21,189 nt of DNA from Armatimonadota bacterium (GTDB lineage: Bacteria; Armatimonadota; Zipacnadia; Zipacnadales; VGFC01). Below, one piece after another: positions 8,401 to 14,483 of this stretch (positions are counted from its first letter, which is position 1; every line of letters starts with the position of its first letter). Position numbers and translations under genes: made by a program. The notes beneath the pieces were generated by a model. That model worked only from the letters and a program-made list of their open reading frames with translations. It searched no databases and was not told the origin of the DNA. The DNA is taken from assembly GCA_016869015.1 (NCBI GenBank), contig VGFB01000007.1:1-21189 (forward strand), in the 5' to 3' direction.

Positions 8401-9896
8401 GCCACATCGCACTCCCCCCGCTTGCCCAGCCCCGCGATGACCGGGAACTGCGCCTCGAAGACGCCGTACCGCGTGCTGCGGTTGTCAACGCGCAGCCGCC
8501 AGAGACTCGTCGGGCTGCCCTCCGGCAACTCGACCGCGACCGTCACGTCCAGCGCGCCGGGCTCGTCGGGGAGGCTGACGTTCCGCCACGTGAAGCTCGC
8601 GCCGGAGCCCTCCGTCGCCGCTTCACACGGGCCGAACTCCTCGCTGGACAGCGTGACGGGCTCCACCCCCGGCCCGTGCAGCGTCAGCCGCCAGAGGCGC
8701 GCGCCGCCGGCGGGCTGGTCCGCGATGAAGCCCCGCTCGCCGCCCGGGCGAGCGATCGTCGTCAGACCCAGGCTCCCATTCGCGTTCCGCGCGAAGCCCA
8801 GGCGGAGGCGCTCGTTCTGGAGGGTCGCTGCCGTCTCGATGGGAGCCTCCTCCGGCGTCGCAGCGTCACGGACGCTCAGGGTGATGTTCGGTCGGGCGAG
8901 GAGCGCGTCGCGAATGCGCTCGGGCGCCCGCGCCGGTCCGAGGTACAGGTCGGCATGGTAGTCGCGCCGCGCGCCCTCCCAGGAGTCGACCCGCTGCAGG
9001 TAGGTCACGTACTCCGTGGTCCCGTCCCAGAAGGTGAGCCCGCCCTCGATCGCCATGCCGAGGGCATCCAGCCCGTTGTACAGCACGCCCCAACGTCCGA
9101 GGCCCCGGCCGTAGGACTGCGGCCCCAGCGCGCCCTGGGTCAGCGGGTCGCCCCCCGCCCAGCGCGGGAAGCGCGCATCGTCCCGCGAGATCTGCAGGAA
9201 GTGCAGCTCCGGCCAGACGAAGTCGAGGTCCGCGTCTCGCGTGATCGTGCCGTCAACGCCTACGACGGGGGAGTGCGCGGTGAAGGTCCATCGATATGTC
9301 GCCCGCGCGCCGCCAGGATTCTGACCGCCCTGCATATACCGGAAGCGCTGCTCCACCACCACCCGCAGCGGACCGGGCTCAACGATCTGCGCCCTCGCCT
9401 CCGGGTCGTTCTGCGGCGAGAAGAACCCGCGCTGCTTGTCGTACAGCCGGTCGTAGAAGAGGAACCCCTCCTCGACCGTTCCGGAGACGCTGAACGTGAT
9501 CCCCGTTGGGAAGCCGCCCGGGCCGCCCGCAAAGGTCATCCCGAGGTAGGAGTTGTCGAGGCGCGCCCCGCCGCCGTCGGACTCCTTCACCGTAAGGTCG
9601 GCTAGGTCCCGGCGCTTCTCCGTGCTCCACCCGAGCCGGAACCGGCGTGTCTCCCCGGAGGCCCACAGCCCCTCGACCAGCAGCAGCAGGCGTCCGTCGG
9701 CGAGGACCTGCGCAATCGCCGGGGCGCCGTCGGACGTCCGGAGCGCGGGGACCGCCTCGGGTCCGGGGGACTCCACCGGGCCGACCTCAACGACGTGCTG
9801 GAAGAGGTCCGCCCCGTGGTTCGTGAGGTCGATGAGGGTGTCGGCGCGACCGAGGGCACACAGACTGAGGACCAGTAGCGGAGGAGCGGCACGCAT
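5475..9896 (-). CDS. Large secreted DUF6259-like glycosidase with C-terminal CBM9-like domain
   Basis: This 1473-residue protein starts at 9896, seven bases after a good GAGGTGA ribosome site. MRAAPPLLVLSLCALGRADT is a short signal peptide. Residues about 20-640 are beta-sandwich-rich, like the N-terminal parts of large alpha-galactosidase-type enzymes. A (beta/alpha)-barrel region begins near 657 (GLHWYSWHEIEFDTHYPEYF) and, from memory, matches DUF6259. Candidate catalytic residues are Asp771 in NAVYLDQIA and Glu823/Glu827 in FTTENNAEPY. These are inferred from barrel position, not proven. After the barrel come a beta cap, one or two NEW3-like extracytoplasmic domains (about 1080-1275) and a CBM9-like domain from Ala1283 to the end (APTIDGDLAEW, then VRVMWDDACLYFAAEV). 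It is the last gene of a leftward run behind two phosphoesterases, with 66 bases between. A second DUF6259-like gene ends at 17807. The substrate is unknown. Confidence 0.85.
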   Translation of the reverse strand: MRAAPPLLVLSLCALGRADTLIDLTNHGADLFQHVVEVGPVESPGPEAVPALRTSDGAPAIAQVLADGRLLLLVEGLWASGETRRFRLGWSTEKRRDLADLTVKESDGGGARLDNSYLGMTFAGGPGGFPTGITFSVSGTVEEGFLFYDRLYDKQRGFFSPQNDPEARAQIVEPGPLRVVVEQRFRYMQGGQNPGGARATYRWTFTAHSPVVGVDGTITRDADLDFVWPELHFLQISRDDARFPRWAGGDPLTQGALGPQSYGRGLGRWGVLYNGLDALGMAIEGGLTFWDGTTEYVTYLQRVDSWEGARRDYHADLYLGPARAPERIRDALLARPNITLSVRDAATPEEAPIETAATLQNERLRLGFARNANGSLGLTTIARPGGERGFIADQPAGGARLWRLTLHGPGVEPVTLSSEEFGPCEAATEGSGASFTWRNVSLPDEPGALDVTVAVELPEGSPTSLWRLRVDNRSTRYGVFEAQFPVIAGLGKRGECDVAIPRSNWGVLYRNLQHAEGGSYPSAVWPMQMLTVNQAHEGLYLACHDPEAWPKTFHLQPGNEFRFAVWAANAGVPGSGFETPGAVAVGVYEGDWWRGCKLYRDWAAKSAPWTQKGRLSQREDTPESLKNLALWFLGGGTRDEIVPAMLRANDFFNLPIGLHWYSWHEIEFDTHYPEYFPTKPGFAEGVKELTSRGMLAMPYINGRLHDMDIPSFAEAEPWCTKQENGERYMEVYPSQARQAVMCPYTEYWQQRINGVIERLAGECGVNAVYLDQIAAAGPALCFDPDHGHPLGGGSHWVDGYRKLLRRTKEIGHRDGRDVAFTTENNAEPYMDGVDAFLVWNPRQPNEIPMMTAVYSGYSLYFSSPRTQNDPQSFWMGQARDCIWGCQLGWMDPSFFTSPAHLIEGAALERLGEYRVVGRKFLTYGELLGELSSVEPLPEIHGTWDNWSGPPQQITLPAVKTAVWRAEDGSLGLFIANLSEGSRRFRFRLDPAAFGGFAAEGKWLELKRVSPEGAQVAGYMPAEGGERTEYLTARDLLVYEVKPVAKLPEARRVERQSEQRPALDAWCLERGVTWDVHAPRAIAEGEPMWASVQVTNGGRSPLTVAVARGVDSARPGPWLQQAVPPGEMRSVHVETGWGDVGPPSAWLWLTVRLSDAKSAVETRVPIEVPVLPPATVAVRTPIGLRAGETAALALDVTSNLADARDVTVGLRLPTGWDVEPGPNLRVPRLTTGNTRTVWVKVSVPQTQAATTEGIEAYVIASRTSAQAEVLPPRPRAEAPGAQAAPTIDGDLAEWSAAPALGLGKGAAANLREYGGEADVSGQVRVMWDDACLYFAAEVADQQHTPPQPHQDMWQGDCIQIALRPRGPARSSAYDGVHELGLALTVAGPELWQWMPEARVVTDGKVAVVRQEDRTLYEAAIPWSALGMTSQPGARPGFSLTLNDNDGAGFRGWLEWSGGLCGPKDASKFGVLWLK

Positions 9897-9962
9897 GGCG
9901 ACTCACCTCGCGCGCGCACTTCGGCGGGGCGATAGTGCCGACCTTCGCGGGGAACCGTCCCC

Positions 9963-10835
9963 TCAGGCGGACCGCAGCGTGATGATCGCGACCTCCGGGG
10001 GGCAGTTGAACCGCACGGGCAGCACCGCCATGCCGACGCCCCGGTTGGTGTAAACGGCCGTGTCGCCCAGGCGCCGGAGGCCCGCGACGAAGCGCCGGCC
10101 GTAGCGGGAGTTCGGGACCGGCGGGCCGAAGCCTGGGACGACAATCTGGCCGCCGTGGGTGTGCCCGGCCAGCACAAGCCCGACCTTCCGGCGGGCGGCC
10201 TCCTCGATGATATCGGGCGTGTGGGCCGGGAGCACAACGGGGATGTCGGGCTCGATGCCGCTGAGCACGGCGTCGAAGTCGTGGTGGAGCGTCACGGGGT
10301 CGTCGAGCCCGGCGATTGCCAGAGCCGCGTCGCCGTGGAAGATGAGGATCGGCCGGTTCTTGAGGACCTGGAGGCCTGCTGTGCCCCCCAACTCGCGCGT
10401 GACCTCGTCGGCGCTCGTCCAGTAGTCGTGGTTGCCCAGCACGGCCACGCGGCCGTACGGAGCGGCCAGCTTCGCCAGCGACTCCGCGCAGGAGCGCATG
10501 AAGTCGGTGCTATGGGTGACGTAGTCGCCGGTCAGCACGACGAGGTCGGGCCGGGCGGCGTTCGCCGCCTGCACGGCGCGGTCAACGAAGGCGGCGGACA
10601 CATACACGCCGCGGTGCAGGTCGGTCAGGTGGGCGATCCTGAAGCCGTCGAGCGCCTGGCCCAGACCCTTCAGGGGCACGTCGACTTGCGGCGTCTGCAG
10701 GTCCCAGCGATCGTCGCAGGCCACGGCCCCGGCAGCCCCGGCTGCCGCGAGCCCCCCGCAACCGATCAGCCAGCGCCGCCGCGATAGCTTGCGGCCGGGC
10801 GGCGCCGTCGAGCGCGCGTCTCGTCGGTCGCTCAT
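9963..10835 (-). CDS. Tat-exported metallophosphoesterase, YkuE/LpxG-type (copy 2)
   Basis: This 290-residue calcineurin-like phosphoesterase probably acts outside the cytoplasmic membrane. The N-terminus has a twin-arginine signal, KLSRRRWLIGCGG, followed by an alanine/glycine-rich hydrophobic stretch. AVAC at 37-40 could be a weak lipobox. All metal-site motifs are present: DLH (Asp72, His74), GDYV (Asp104), GNHD (Asn136, His137), His205 in AHTPDI and GHTH (His225, His227), binding a two-metal centre. The family hydrolyses phosphomonoesters or diesters; relatives act on UDP-diacylglucosamine or other envelope phosphates. The start at 10835 overlaps the stop of the upstream paralogue as ATGA, with purine-rich GGGGAAGGA just before it, so translation is probably coupled. 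A longer open frame to 11279 is only the other-frame shadow of that paralogue. The substrate is uncertain. Confidence 0.9.
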   Translation of the reverse strand: MSDRRDARSTAPPGRKLSRRRWLIGCGGLAAAGAAGAVACDDRWDLQTPQVDVPLKGLGQALDGFRIAHLTDLHRGVYVSAAFVDRAVQAANAARPDLVVLTGDYVTHSTDFMRSCAESLAKLAAPYGRVAVLGNHDYWTSADEVTRELGGTAGLQVLKNRPILIFHGDAALAIAGLDDPVTLHHDFDAVLSGIEPDIPVVLPAHTPDIIEEAARRKVGLVLAGHTHGGQIVVPGFGPPVPNSRYGRRFVAGLRRLGDTAVYTNRGVGMAVLPVRFNCPPEVAIITLRSA

Positions 10836-11713
10836 GGTCCTTCCCCTGACGCGCGGAGGGTGAACAGCGCGATCTCCGGCGGGCAGTTCAGTCGGAAGGG
10901 GAGCGGCCCGACCCCGATGCCGCGGTTCGTGTAGACCGCGGTCCCGCCCTCGTAGTTGAGCCCGGAGGCGAAGCGTCGGCCGGTCCTCGCCCAGATGTAC
11001 GGAGGCCCGATCCCCGGCAAGACGACCTCGCCCCCGTGCGTGTGCCCGCACAGCACCAGGTCCACCTTCCTTCGGGCGGCTTCGGCCGCGATGTCGGGCG
11101 TGTGCGACAGGAGCACGACCGGCGCGCCCGCCGGCACGTTCCGGAAGGCGCGGTGGAAGCGCTCGTGGTGTGTCCACGGGTCGTCGAGCCCGACGACACA
11201 CAGCGTGGCGCTGCCCTCCATGAAGGTGATCGACTCGTTCTCCAGGACGTCGCACCTCCCGGCGTGCGAGAGGTGCCACCGCGCGGCGTCCACATCGGTC
11301 CAGTGCTCGTGATTGCCGAAGACGGCCAAGGTTCCCCGGGGCGCGGAGAGCTCCCCGAGCGCCTCGGCGCAGGAAGCCAGGTAGTAGGCGCTGCGGCTCA
11401 CGTAGTCCCCCGTCAGTACCACCAGGTCGGGCCGTAGCGCGTTGGTCTCCGCCACCGCGCGTCGGATGAATGAGGCCGGCACGTACAGGCCGCGATGCAG
11501 GTCGGTGAGATGGGCGATCGTGAAGCCGTCGAGGTCGCGCCCCAGCCGAGGCAGTCGCAGGTCAATCCGAGACACGGTCAGCTTGCGTTGATCGCCGCCG
11601 ACGGCAATGGCCGCGGCGACCGCAGCCGCGCCCCCGCCGCAGCCCAGCAACCACCTGCGGCGCGACAGCCTGCGGTTCTTGCCTTTGGGCGGGTCCTCCC
11701 GCGCCTTGCCCAT
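10832..11713 (-). CDS. Tat-exported metallophosphoesterase, YkuE/LpxG-type (copy 1)
   Basis: This 293-residue paralogue of the next gene is probably the first gene of the leftward run. The start at 11713 is chosen because GGGAGG lies about ten bases before it and the N-terminus is then a Tat signal (RRLSRRRWLLGC followed by alanine/glycine-rich hydrophobic residues). Upstream in the same frame the open frame reaches 12850, but only as antisense to the sigma gene. Two-metal ligands are visible: Asp71 and His73 (TDLHRG), Asp103 (LTGDYV), Asn135 and His136, His204 (SHTPDI), and His224 and His226 (CGHTHGGE). The motif after Asn-His is GNHEHW rather than the usual GNHD. The two copies align along their whole length, including the TNRG and NCPPE motifs near the end, so they arose by tandem duplication. 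An envelope phosphate or lipid substrate is plausible but not shown. Confidence 0.9.
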   Translation of the reverse strand: MGKAREDPPKGKNRRLSRRRWLLGCGGGAAAVAAAIAVGGDQRKLTVSRIDLRLPRLGRDLDGFTIAHLTDLHRGLYVPASFIRRAVAETNALRPDLVVLTGDYVSRSAYYLASCAEALGELSAPRGTLAVFGNHEHWTDVDAARWHLSHAGRCDVLENESITFMEGSATLCVVGLDDPWTHHERFHRAFRNVPAGAPVVLLSHTPDIAAEAARRKVDLVLCGHTHGGEVVLPGIGPPYIWARTGRRFASGLNYEGGTAVYTNRGIGVGPLPFRLNCPPEIALFTLRASGEGP

Positions 11714-11881
11714 CGTAGAGCCGCCTCCCGATCCGGGCCGAGGAAACACCGCCAAGGCCTCAAACGTCCGACTACTGGCCGGAGTTGCGAACCGCCGGGG
11801 AGTGCCGTCGCCGAGGCTGTAGGGTTTGGGTCGGCTGATTCGACAGAGGGTCACGGGACACGTCAGAGGCGAGGTGCCATC
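11714..11881. promoter_or_regulatory. Divergent intergenic region between phosphoesterases and sigma factor
   Basis: This 168-base gap must hold the promoters for both the leftward phosphoesterase run and the rightward sigma/anti-sigma pair, since both start here. Ribosome sites are clear at each end (GGGAGG on the minus strand, GAGGTG at 11871-11876 on the plus strand). I could not identify a convincing -35/-10 pair or operator. A GCGAACC at 11787-11793 recalls ECF -35 elements, but no matching -10 element is at the right distance. Confidence 0.5.
11871..11876 (+). promoter_or_regulatory. Ribosome binding site selecting the GTG start of the sigma factor
   Basis: GAGGTG lies five bases before GTG at 11882. 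The frame stays open back to 11495, but that extension is antisense to the phosphoesterase gene and unlike any sigma factor. The site and the family's usual N-terminal length agree on this start. Confidence 0.7.
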
Positions 11882-12457
11882 GTGGAGCCAAGGGACGAGG
11901 AACTCGTGGCAAGCGTCCTGGCCGGGGATCGTGAAGCCTTCTCTCCACTGGTCCGACGACACCAGGATGCGGTGTACTCGGTCTGCTGTCACTTCCTGGG
12001 GGCGAGCGAGGAGGCGAAGGATGCTGCGCAGGAGGCCTTCGTGCGGGCCTACGGCAGCCTGGGTCGACTCCAGGATCCCCGGGCCTTCGGCTCCTGGCTG
12101 CGAGGGATCGCAGCCCATGTGGCCCTTGATCTCGCTCGCCAACGCCAAAGGCTCCTCGCGTGTCCCGACGTCGATGCGAGCGAGATCGGGGCCCTTCCCG
12201 ACCCCGAGGCGAGCCCGGAGCGCTCCGTGACGCGGCGCGAGACGCTGCGGGAGGTGCGGGAGGCGATCGAGGCGCTCCCCGAGGCCTACCGCCTCGTCTC
12301 GGTGCTGCGGTTCGGGCTCGAGATGAAGTACTCGGAGATCGCGCAGGCGCTCGGGATCACCGAGGGCGCTGTGGAGGTCCGACTGGTCCGCGCGCGGCGG
12401 CTGCTGCGGGAGAAGCTCTCCCCCATGTTCGCAGGCGCGCCCGAAGGAGCGGTGTGA
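11882..12457 (+). CDS. ECF-type RNA polymerase sigma-70 family sigma factor
   Basis: This 191-residue sigma factor has the usual ECF layout and length. Region 2 spans about 20-92 (FSPLVRRHQDAVYSVCCHFL, then DAAQEAFVRAYGSL and FGSWLRGIAAHVALDLARQR), which binds core polymerase and the -10 element. Region 4 spans about 126-178 and holds a helix-turn-helix (MKYSEIAQALGITEGAVEVR) for the -35 element. The linker between them is short and acidic. Translation starts at GTG. The stop is one base before the start of the anti-sigma gene, so the two are made together. By family rule it is held inactive by that membrane protein and released on an envelope or extracellular signal. It probably controls its own operon. 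Its regulon, perhaps including nearby genes, is unknown. Confidence 0.93.
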   Translation: MEPRDEELVASVLAGDREAFSPLVRRHQDAVYSVCCHFLGASEEAKDAAQEAFVRAYGSLGRLQDPRAFGSWLRGIAAHVALDLARQRQRLLACPDVDASEIGALPDPEASPERSVTRRETLREVREAIEALPEAYRLVSVLRFGLEMKYSEIAQALGITEGAVEVRLVRARRLLREKLSPMFAGAPEGAV

Positions 12458-12458
12458 G

Positions 12459-14390
12459 ATGAGCTGTCGCCTCTTCCGAAGCCGGGCAGTGGCGTTCACC
12501 GACGGCGAGCTCTCCGCCGAGGAGTGCCGGTTCATGGAGCAGCACGCCAGAGGTTGCCCCGATTGCGCGACGGAGCTGGCCGCGATCGAGCGCGAGACCC
12601 AGCTGTACGCCGCGGCGCTGCGTACCCATGCGGCTCCGGCAGGCCTCGCCGAGGAAGTCATGACCGCCCTCGAGGGAGTGCACCGCCTCCCGGAGCCTGT
12701 CGCGCCCCCCCAGCGTGCGGGGATCCCGCTGAGGTGGGTGCTCAGCACGGCGGCTGCGGCGGCGCTGGTGCTGTTCGCCCTGTTGGGCGGCATGGGCACT
12801 GCGCTCAACACCCGCCGGGCGGCTGTGGCGGAACCCGGAGGCTGGAGCATTGTCCCGGCCTCGGAGTCCGTCAGCGAGTCGGCGTATCACAGCCGTTCCG
12901 GCGCTGTGCAGGCCGAGGGGTTCCGACCGTCGCCGACGGGCGGGCCCATCTACTCCGAGTCCCGGGCCAGTGCGCGTCACCGGCCGCCATCGGACACCCG
13001 GTACCGGCTCACCTCCTTCGACGGTCGCCCCCTGCACCACGCCGCTCCGGACTTCCAGGTGCAGCAGTACGGCGCCGCCCGCGACTCGGCGGCCCTGAAC
13101 AAGGAGCTGTCTCGCCCTCAAGCCGTCACCGAGGCCGAACAGCAGGGCCTCAACGAGGCCGGCGTGGCCGTTCCGCCTACCTTCGCCGGCTCGCCGGCGG
13201 AGCCGATGCGCAGCGGAGTGAGCAGTGAGGTGCTGCAAGCGGCCCGCAGCGCGACCCCCGACTCAGCCCCGCCGCCCGGCCCGAGCCTACGGGCCGCCTC
13301 GGCCGTCCTCGTGGACTCGACGGACGCTCGCGTGATCCTCACCGTCGGCTACGAGAAGGAGGACGACCGCTACGTCACCGTCTACGACGCGGACTTCAAG
13401 GCCGACTACGTGATCCGCGCGCCCGATACCAAGGACAGGCTGGCGCTCATCACGGTTACCTTCCCCTTCCCCAGCGGCTGTTCGACGGTCAGCGGCTCGA
13501 GCCTGACGGTGGACGAGAAGCCCGACGACGACCACACCGCCTACAGCATTGCGGGCATCCGCTGGACCAACTGGTTCAGGGCCAAGGAGATGAAGACGAT
13601 CTCCGTGACGTATCGGGCGCGGGGTCAGGGGAACTACCGGTACGTGTTGGACAAGGTGAATCTCACCCGCCGCCTGCGGTTCCTCATGCGCATCGACGGC
13701 GTCGAGCCCGGTCGCGAGATCGAGGTGCCGGCCGACTCCCTGCCCCCGGGGAAGCCGGGCAGCGACGTCGGGGGCCGCTGGGACTACGCGTGGGACTACC
13801 AGCGGCTGCTGACGACCAAGGACATCGCGGTGAACTTCCCGACGCGAGAGTCGCCCTCGGTCGCAGCGGGCCGGGTGATGCAGACGGTCGAGCAGTATCT
13901 GCCGGTGGCGCGACTGGCGCCGATCTTCCTGGTGGTCTTCCTCGGCGCCCTGGCCCTTGGGGGGGTGTGGCGGCGGGAACACGCGCTGAGGGTCGAGGAG
14001 CTGGGCCTGCTGGGGATTGCGTTCCTGCTCTTCTACCCGCTGTTCCTGTTCGGGGCCGGGTACGTCGGCCGCGATGCCGCCCTGTGCGGCGCGCTGGGGG
14101 TGGTCGCGGTCCTGAGCGCCCTCTACCTGGCCCGCGTGCATGGCGCCGCCGTCGCCGGGCGCACGGTTCTGCTCGAGGTAGTTCTCCTGGGCGCCTTCAC
14201 CTACGGGCTCTTCGATCGAGCGCTGACCGGCCTCGTCTTCACCGGGGGCGTGACGCTACTGGTGGCCTACTTGATGCTTCTCCACGGTCGGCGCGCCGCC
14301 GAGGCCGCGCAGGGCGACCCCGCGGTTGTGGCGCGGGCGGCCATGCCCCGGGCAGCAGAGACGCCCGCGGAGGACGGGCCGGAAGTCTGA
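12459..14390 (+). CDS. Zinc-finger anti-sigma factor fused to a CreD-like multi-pass membrane module
   Basis: This 643-residue protein follows the sigma gene by one base, with AAGGAG at 12444-12449 before the ATG. Residues 10-40 form a ZAS (zf-HC2) anti-sigma domain: FTDGELSAEE, then His29, Cys33 and Cys36 in the H-x3-C-x2-C motif. It should sit in the cytoplasm and bind the sigma factor. A first transmembrane helix spans about 92-115. Residues 116-480 are extracytoplasmic: a low-complexity linker rich in Pro, Ser and Ala, then a beta-rich domain from about 285. Five more helices lie at about 486-504, 514-535, 540-558, 568-585 and 590-608, with Arg-rich loops on the inside. The layout of one helix, a large outer domain and five helices, together with TVEQYLPVAR before helix 2 and FLLFYPLFLF in helix 3, resembles CreD. 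That is my recollection, not a search result. Most ECF anti-sigma factors are far shorter with one helix. Confidence 0.85.
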   Translation: MSCRLFRSRAVAFTDGELSAEECRFMEQHARGCPDCATELAAIERETQLYAAALRTHAAPAGLAEEVMTALEGVHRLPEPVAPPQRAGIPLRWVLSTAAAAALVLFALLGGMGTALNTRRAAVAEPGGWSIVPASESVSESAYHSRSGAVQAEGFRPSPTGGPIYSESRASARHRPPSDTRYRLTSFDGRPLHHAAPDFQVQQYGAARDSAALNKELSRPQAVTEAEQQGLNEAGVAVPPTFAGSPAEPMRSGVSSEVLQAARSATPDSAPPPGPSLRAASAVLVDSTDARVILTVGYEKEDDRYVTVYDADFKADYVIRAPDTKDRLALITVTFPFPSGCSTVSGSSLTVDEKPDDDHTAYSIAGIRWTNWFRAKEMKTISVTYRARGQGNYRYVLDKVNLTRRLRFLMRIDGVEPGREIEVPADSLPPGKPGSDVGGRWDYAWDYQRLLTTKDIAVNFPTRESPSVAAGRVMQTVEQYLPVARLAPIFLVVFLGALALGGVWRREHALRVEELGLLGIAFLLFYPLFLFGAGYVGRDAALCGALGVVAVLSALYLARVHGAAVAGRTVLLEVVLLGAFTYGLFDRALTGLVFTGGVTLLVAYLMLLHGRRAAEAAQGDPAVVARAAMPRAAETPAEDGPEV

Positions 14391-14405
14391 TCACACGCCC
14401 GCCGC

Positions 14406-14455
14406 CCGTCGCCGTCCGTGCCTGCGGGTCGCCCGACCCGCGCCGTCGCCGTCCG
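14406..14455. repeat. 13-base direct repeats flanking a hairpin
   Basis: CCGTCGCCGTCCG occurs exactly at 14406-14418 and again at 14443-14455, on either side of the hairpin at 14423-14442. The copies lie in the 93-base convergent gap between the anti-sigma and MoeA-PBP genes. They may be chance in GC-rich DNA or a small duplicated element. Confidence 0.6.
14423..14442. terminator. Hairpin in the convergent gap between anti-sigma and MoeA-PBP genes
   Basis: GCGGGTC (14424-14430) pairs perfectly with GACCCGC (14435-14441) over a GCCC loop, plus one outer T-G pair. It lies 33 bases after the anti-sigma stop and about 40 bases beyond the stop of the leftward MoeA-PBP gene, so it could end transcripts from both sides. 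No T-run follows. It is similar in size to the hairpin in the other convergent gap of this window. Confidence 0.5.
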
Positions 14456-14483
14456 CGCGCAGCGCGTCAGACCGAAGGGCTGT

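Noticed and set aside
7077..9605. Very long open frame (842 codons) on the plus strand opposite the DUF6259-like gene
   Set aside because: It lies wholly antisense to a gene with clear domains, and its translation is Arg/Ala/Val/Pro-rich with no recognisable motif. Long antisense frames are expected in GC-rich DNA.
10836..11279. Long N-terminal extension of the downstream phosphoesterase frame
   Set aside because: It is the out-of-frame shadow of the upstream paralogue. The ATGA overlap and Tat signal at 10835 give a better start.
11787..11815. Possible ECF -35 element GCGAACC upstream of the sigma gene
   Set aside because: No matching -10 element occurs at the usual spacing, so the match is too short to call a promoter.
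11714..12850. Upstream extension of the first phosphoesterase frame to 12850
   Set aside because: It is antisense to the sigma and anti-sigma genes, while the start at 11713 has a good ribosome site and a Tat signal.
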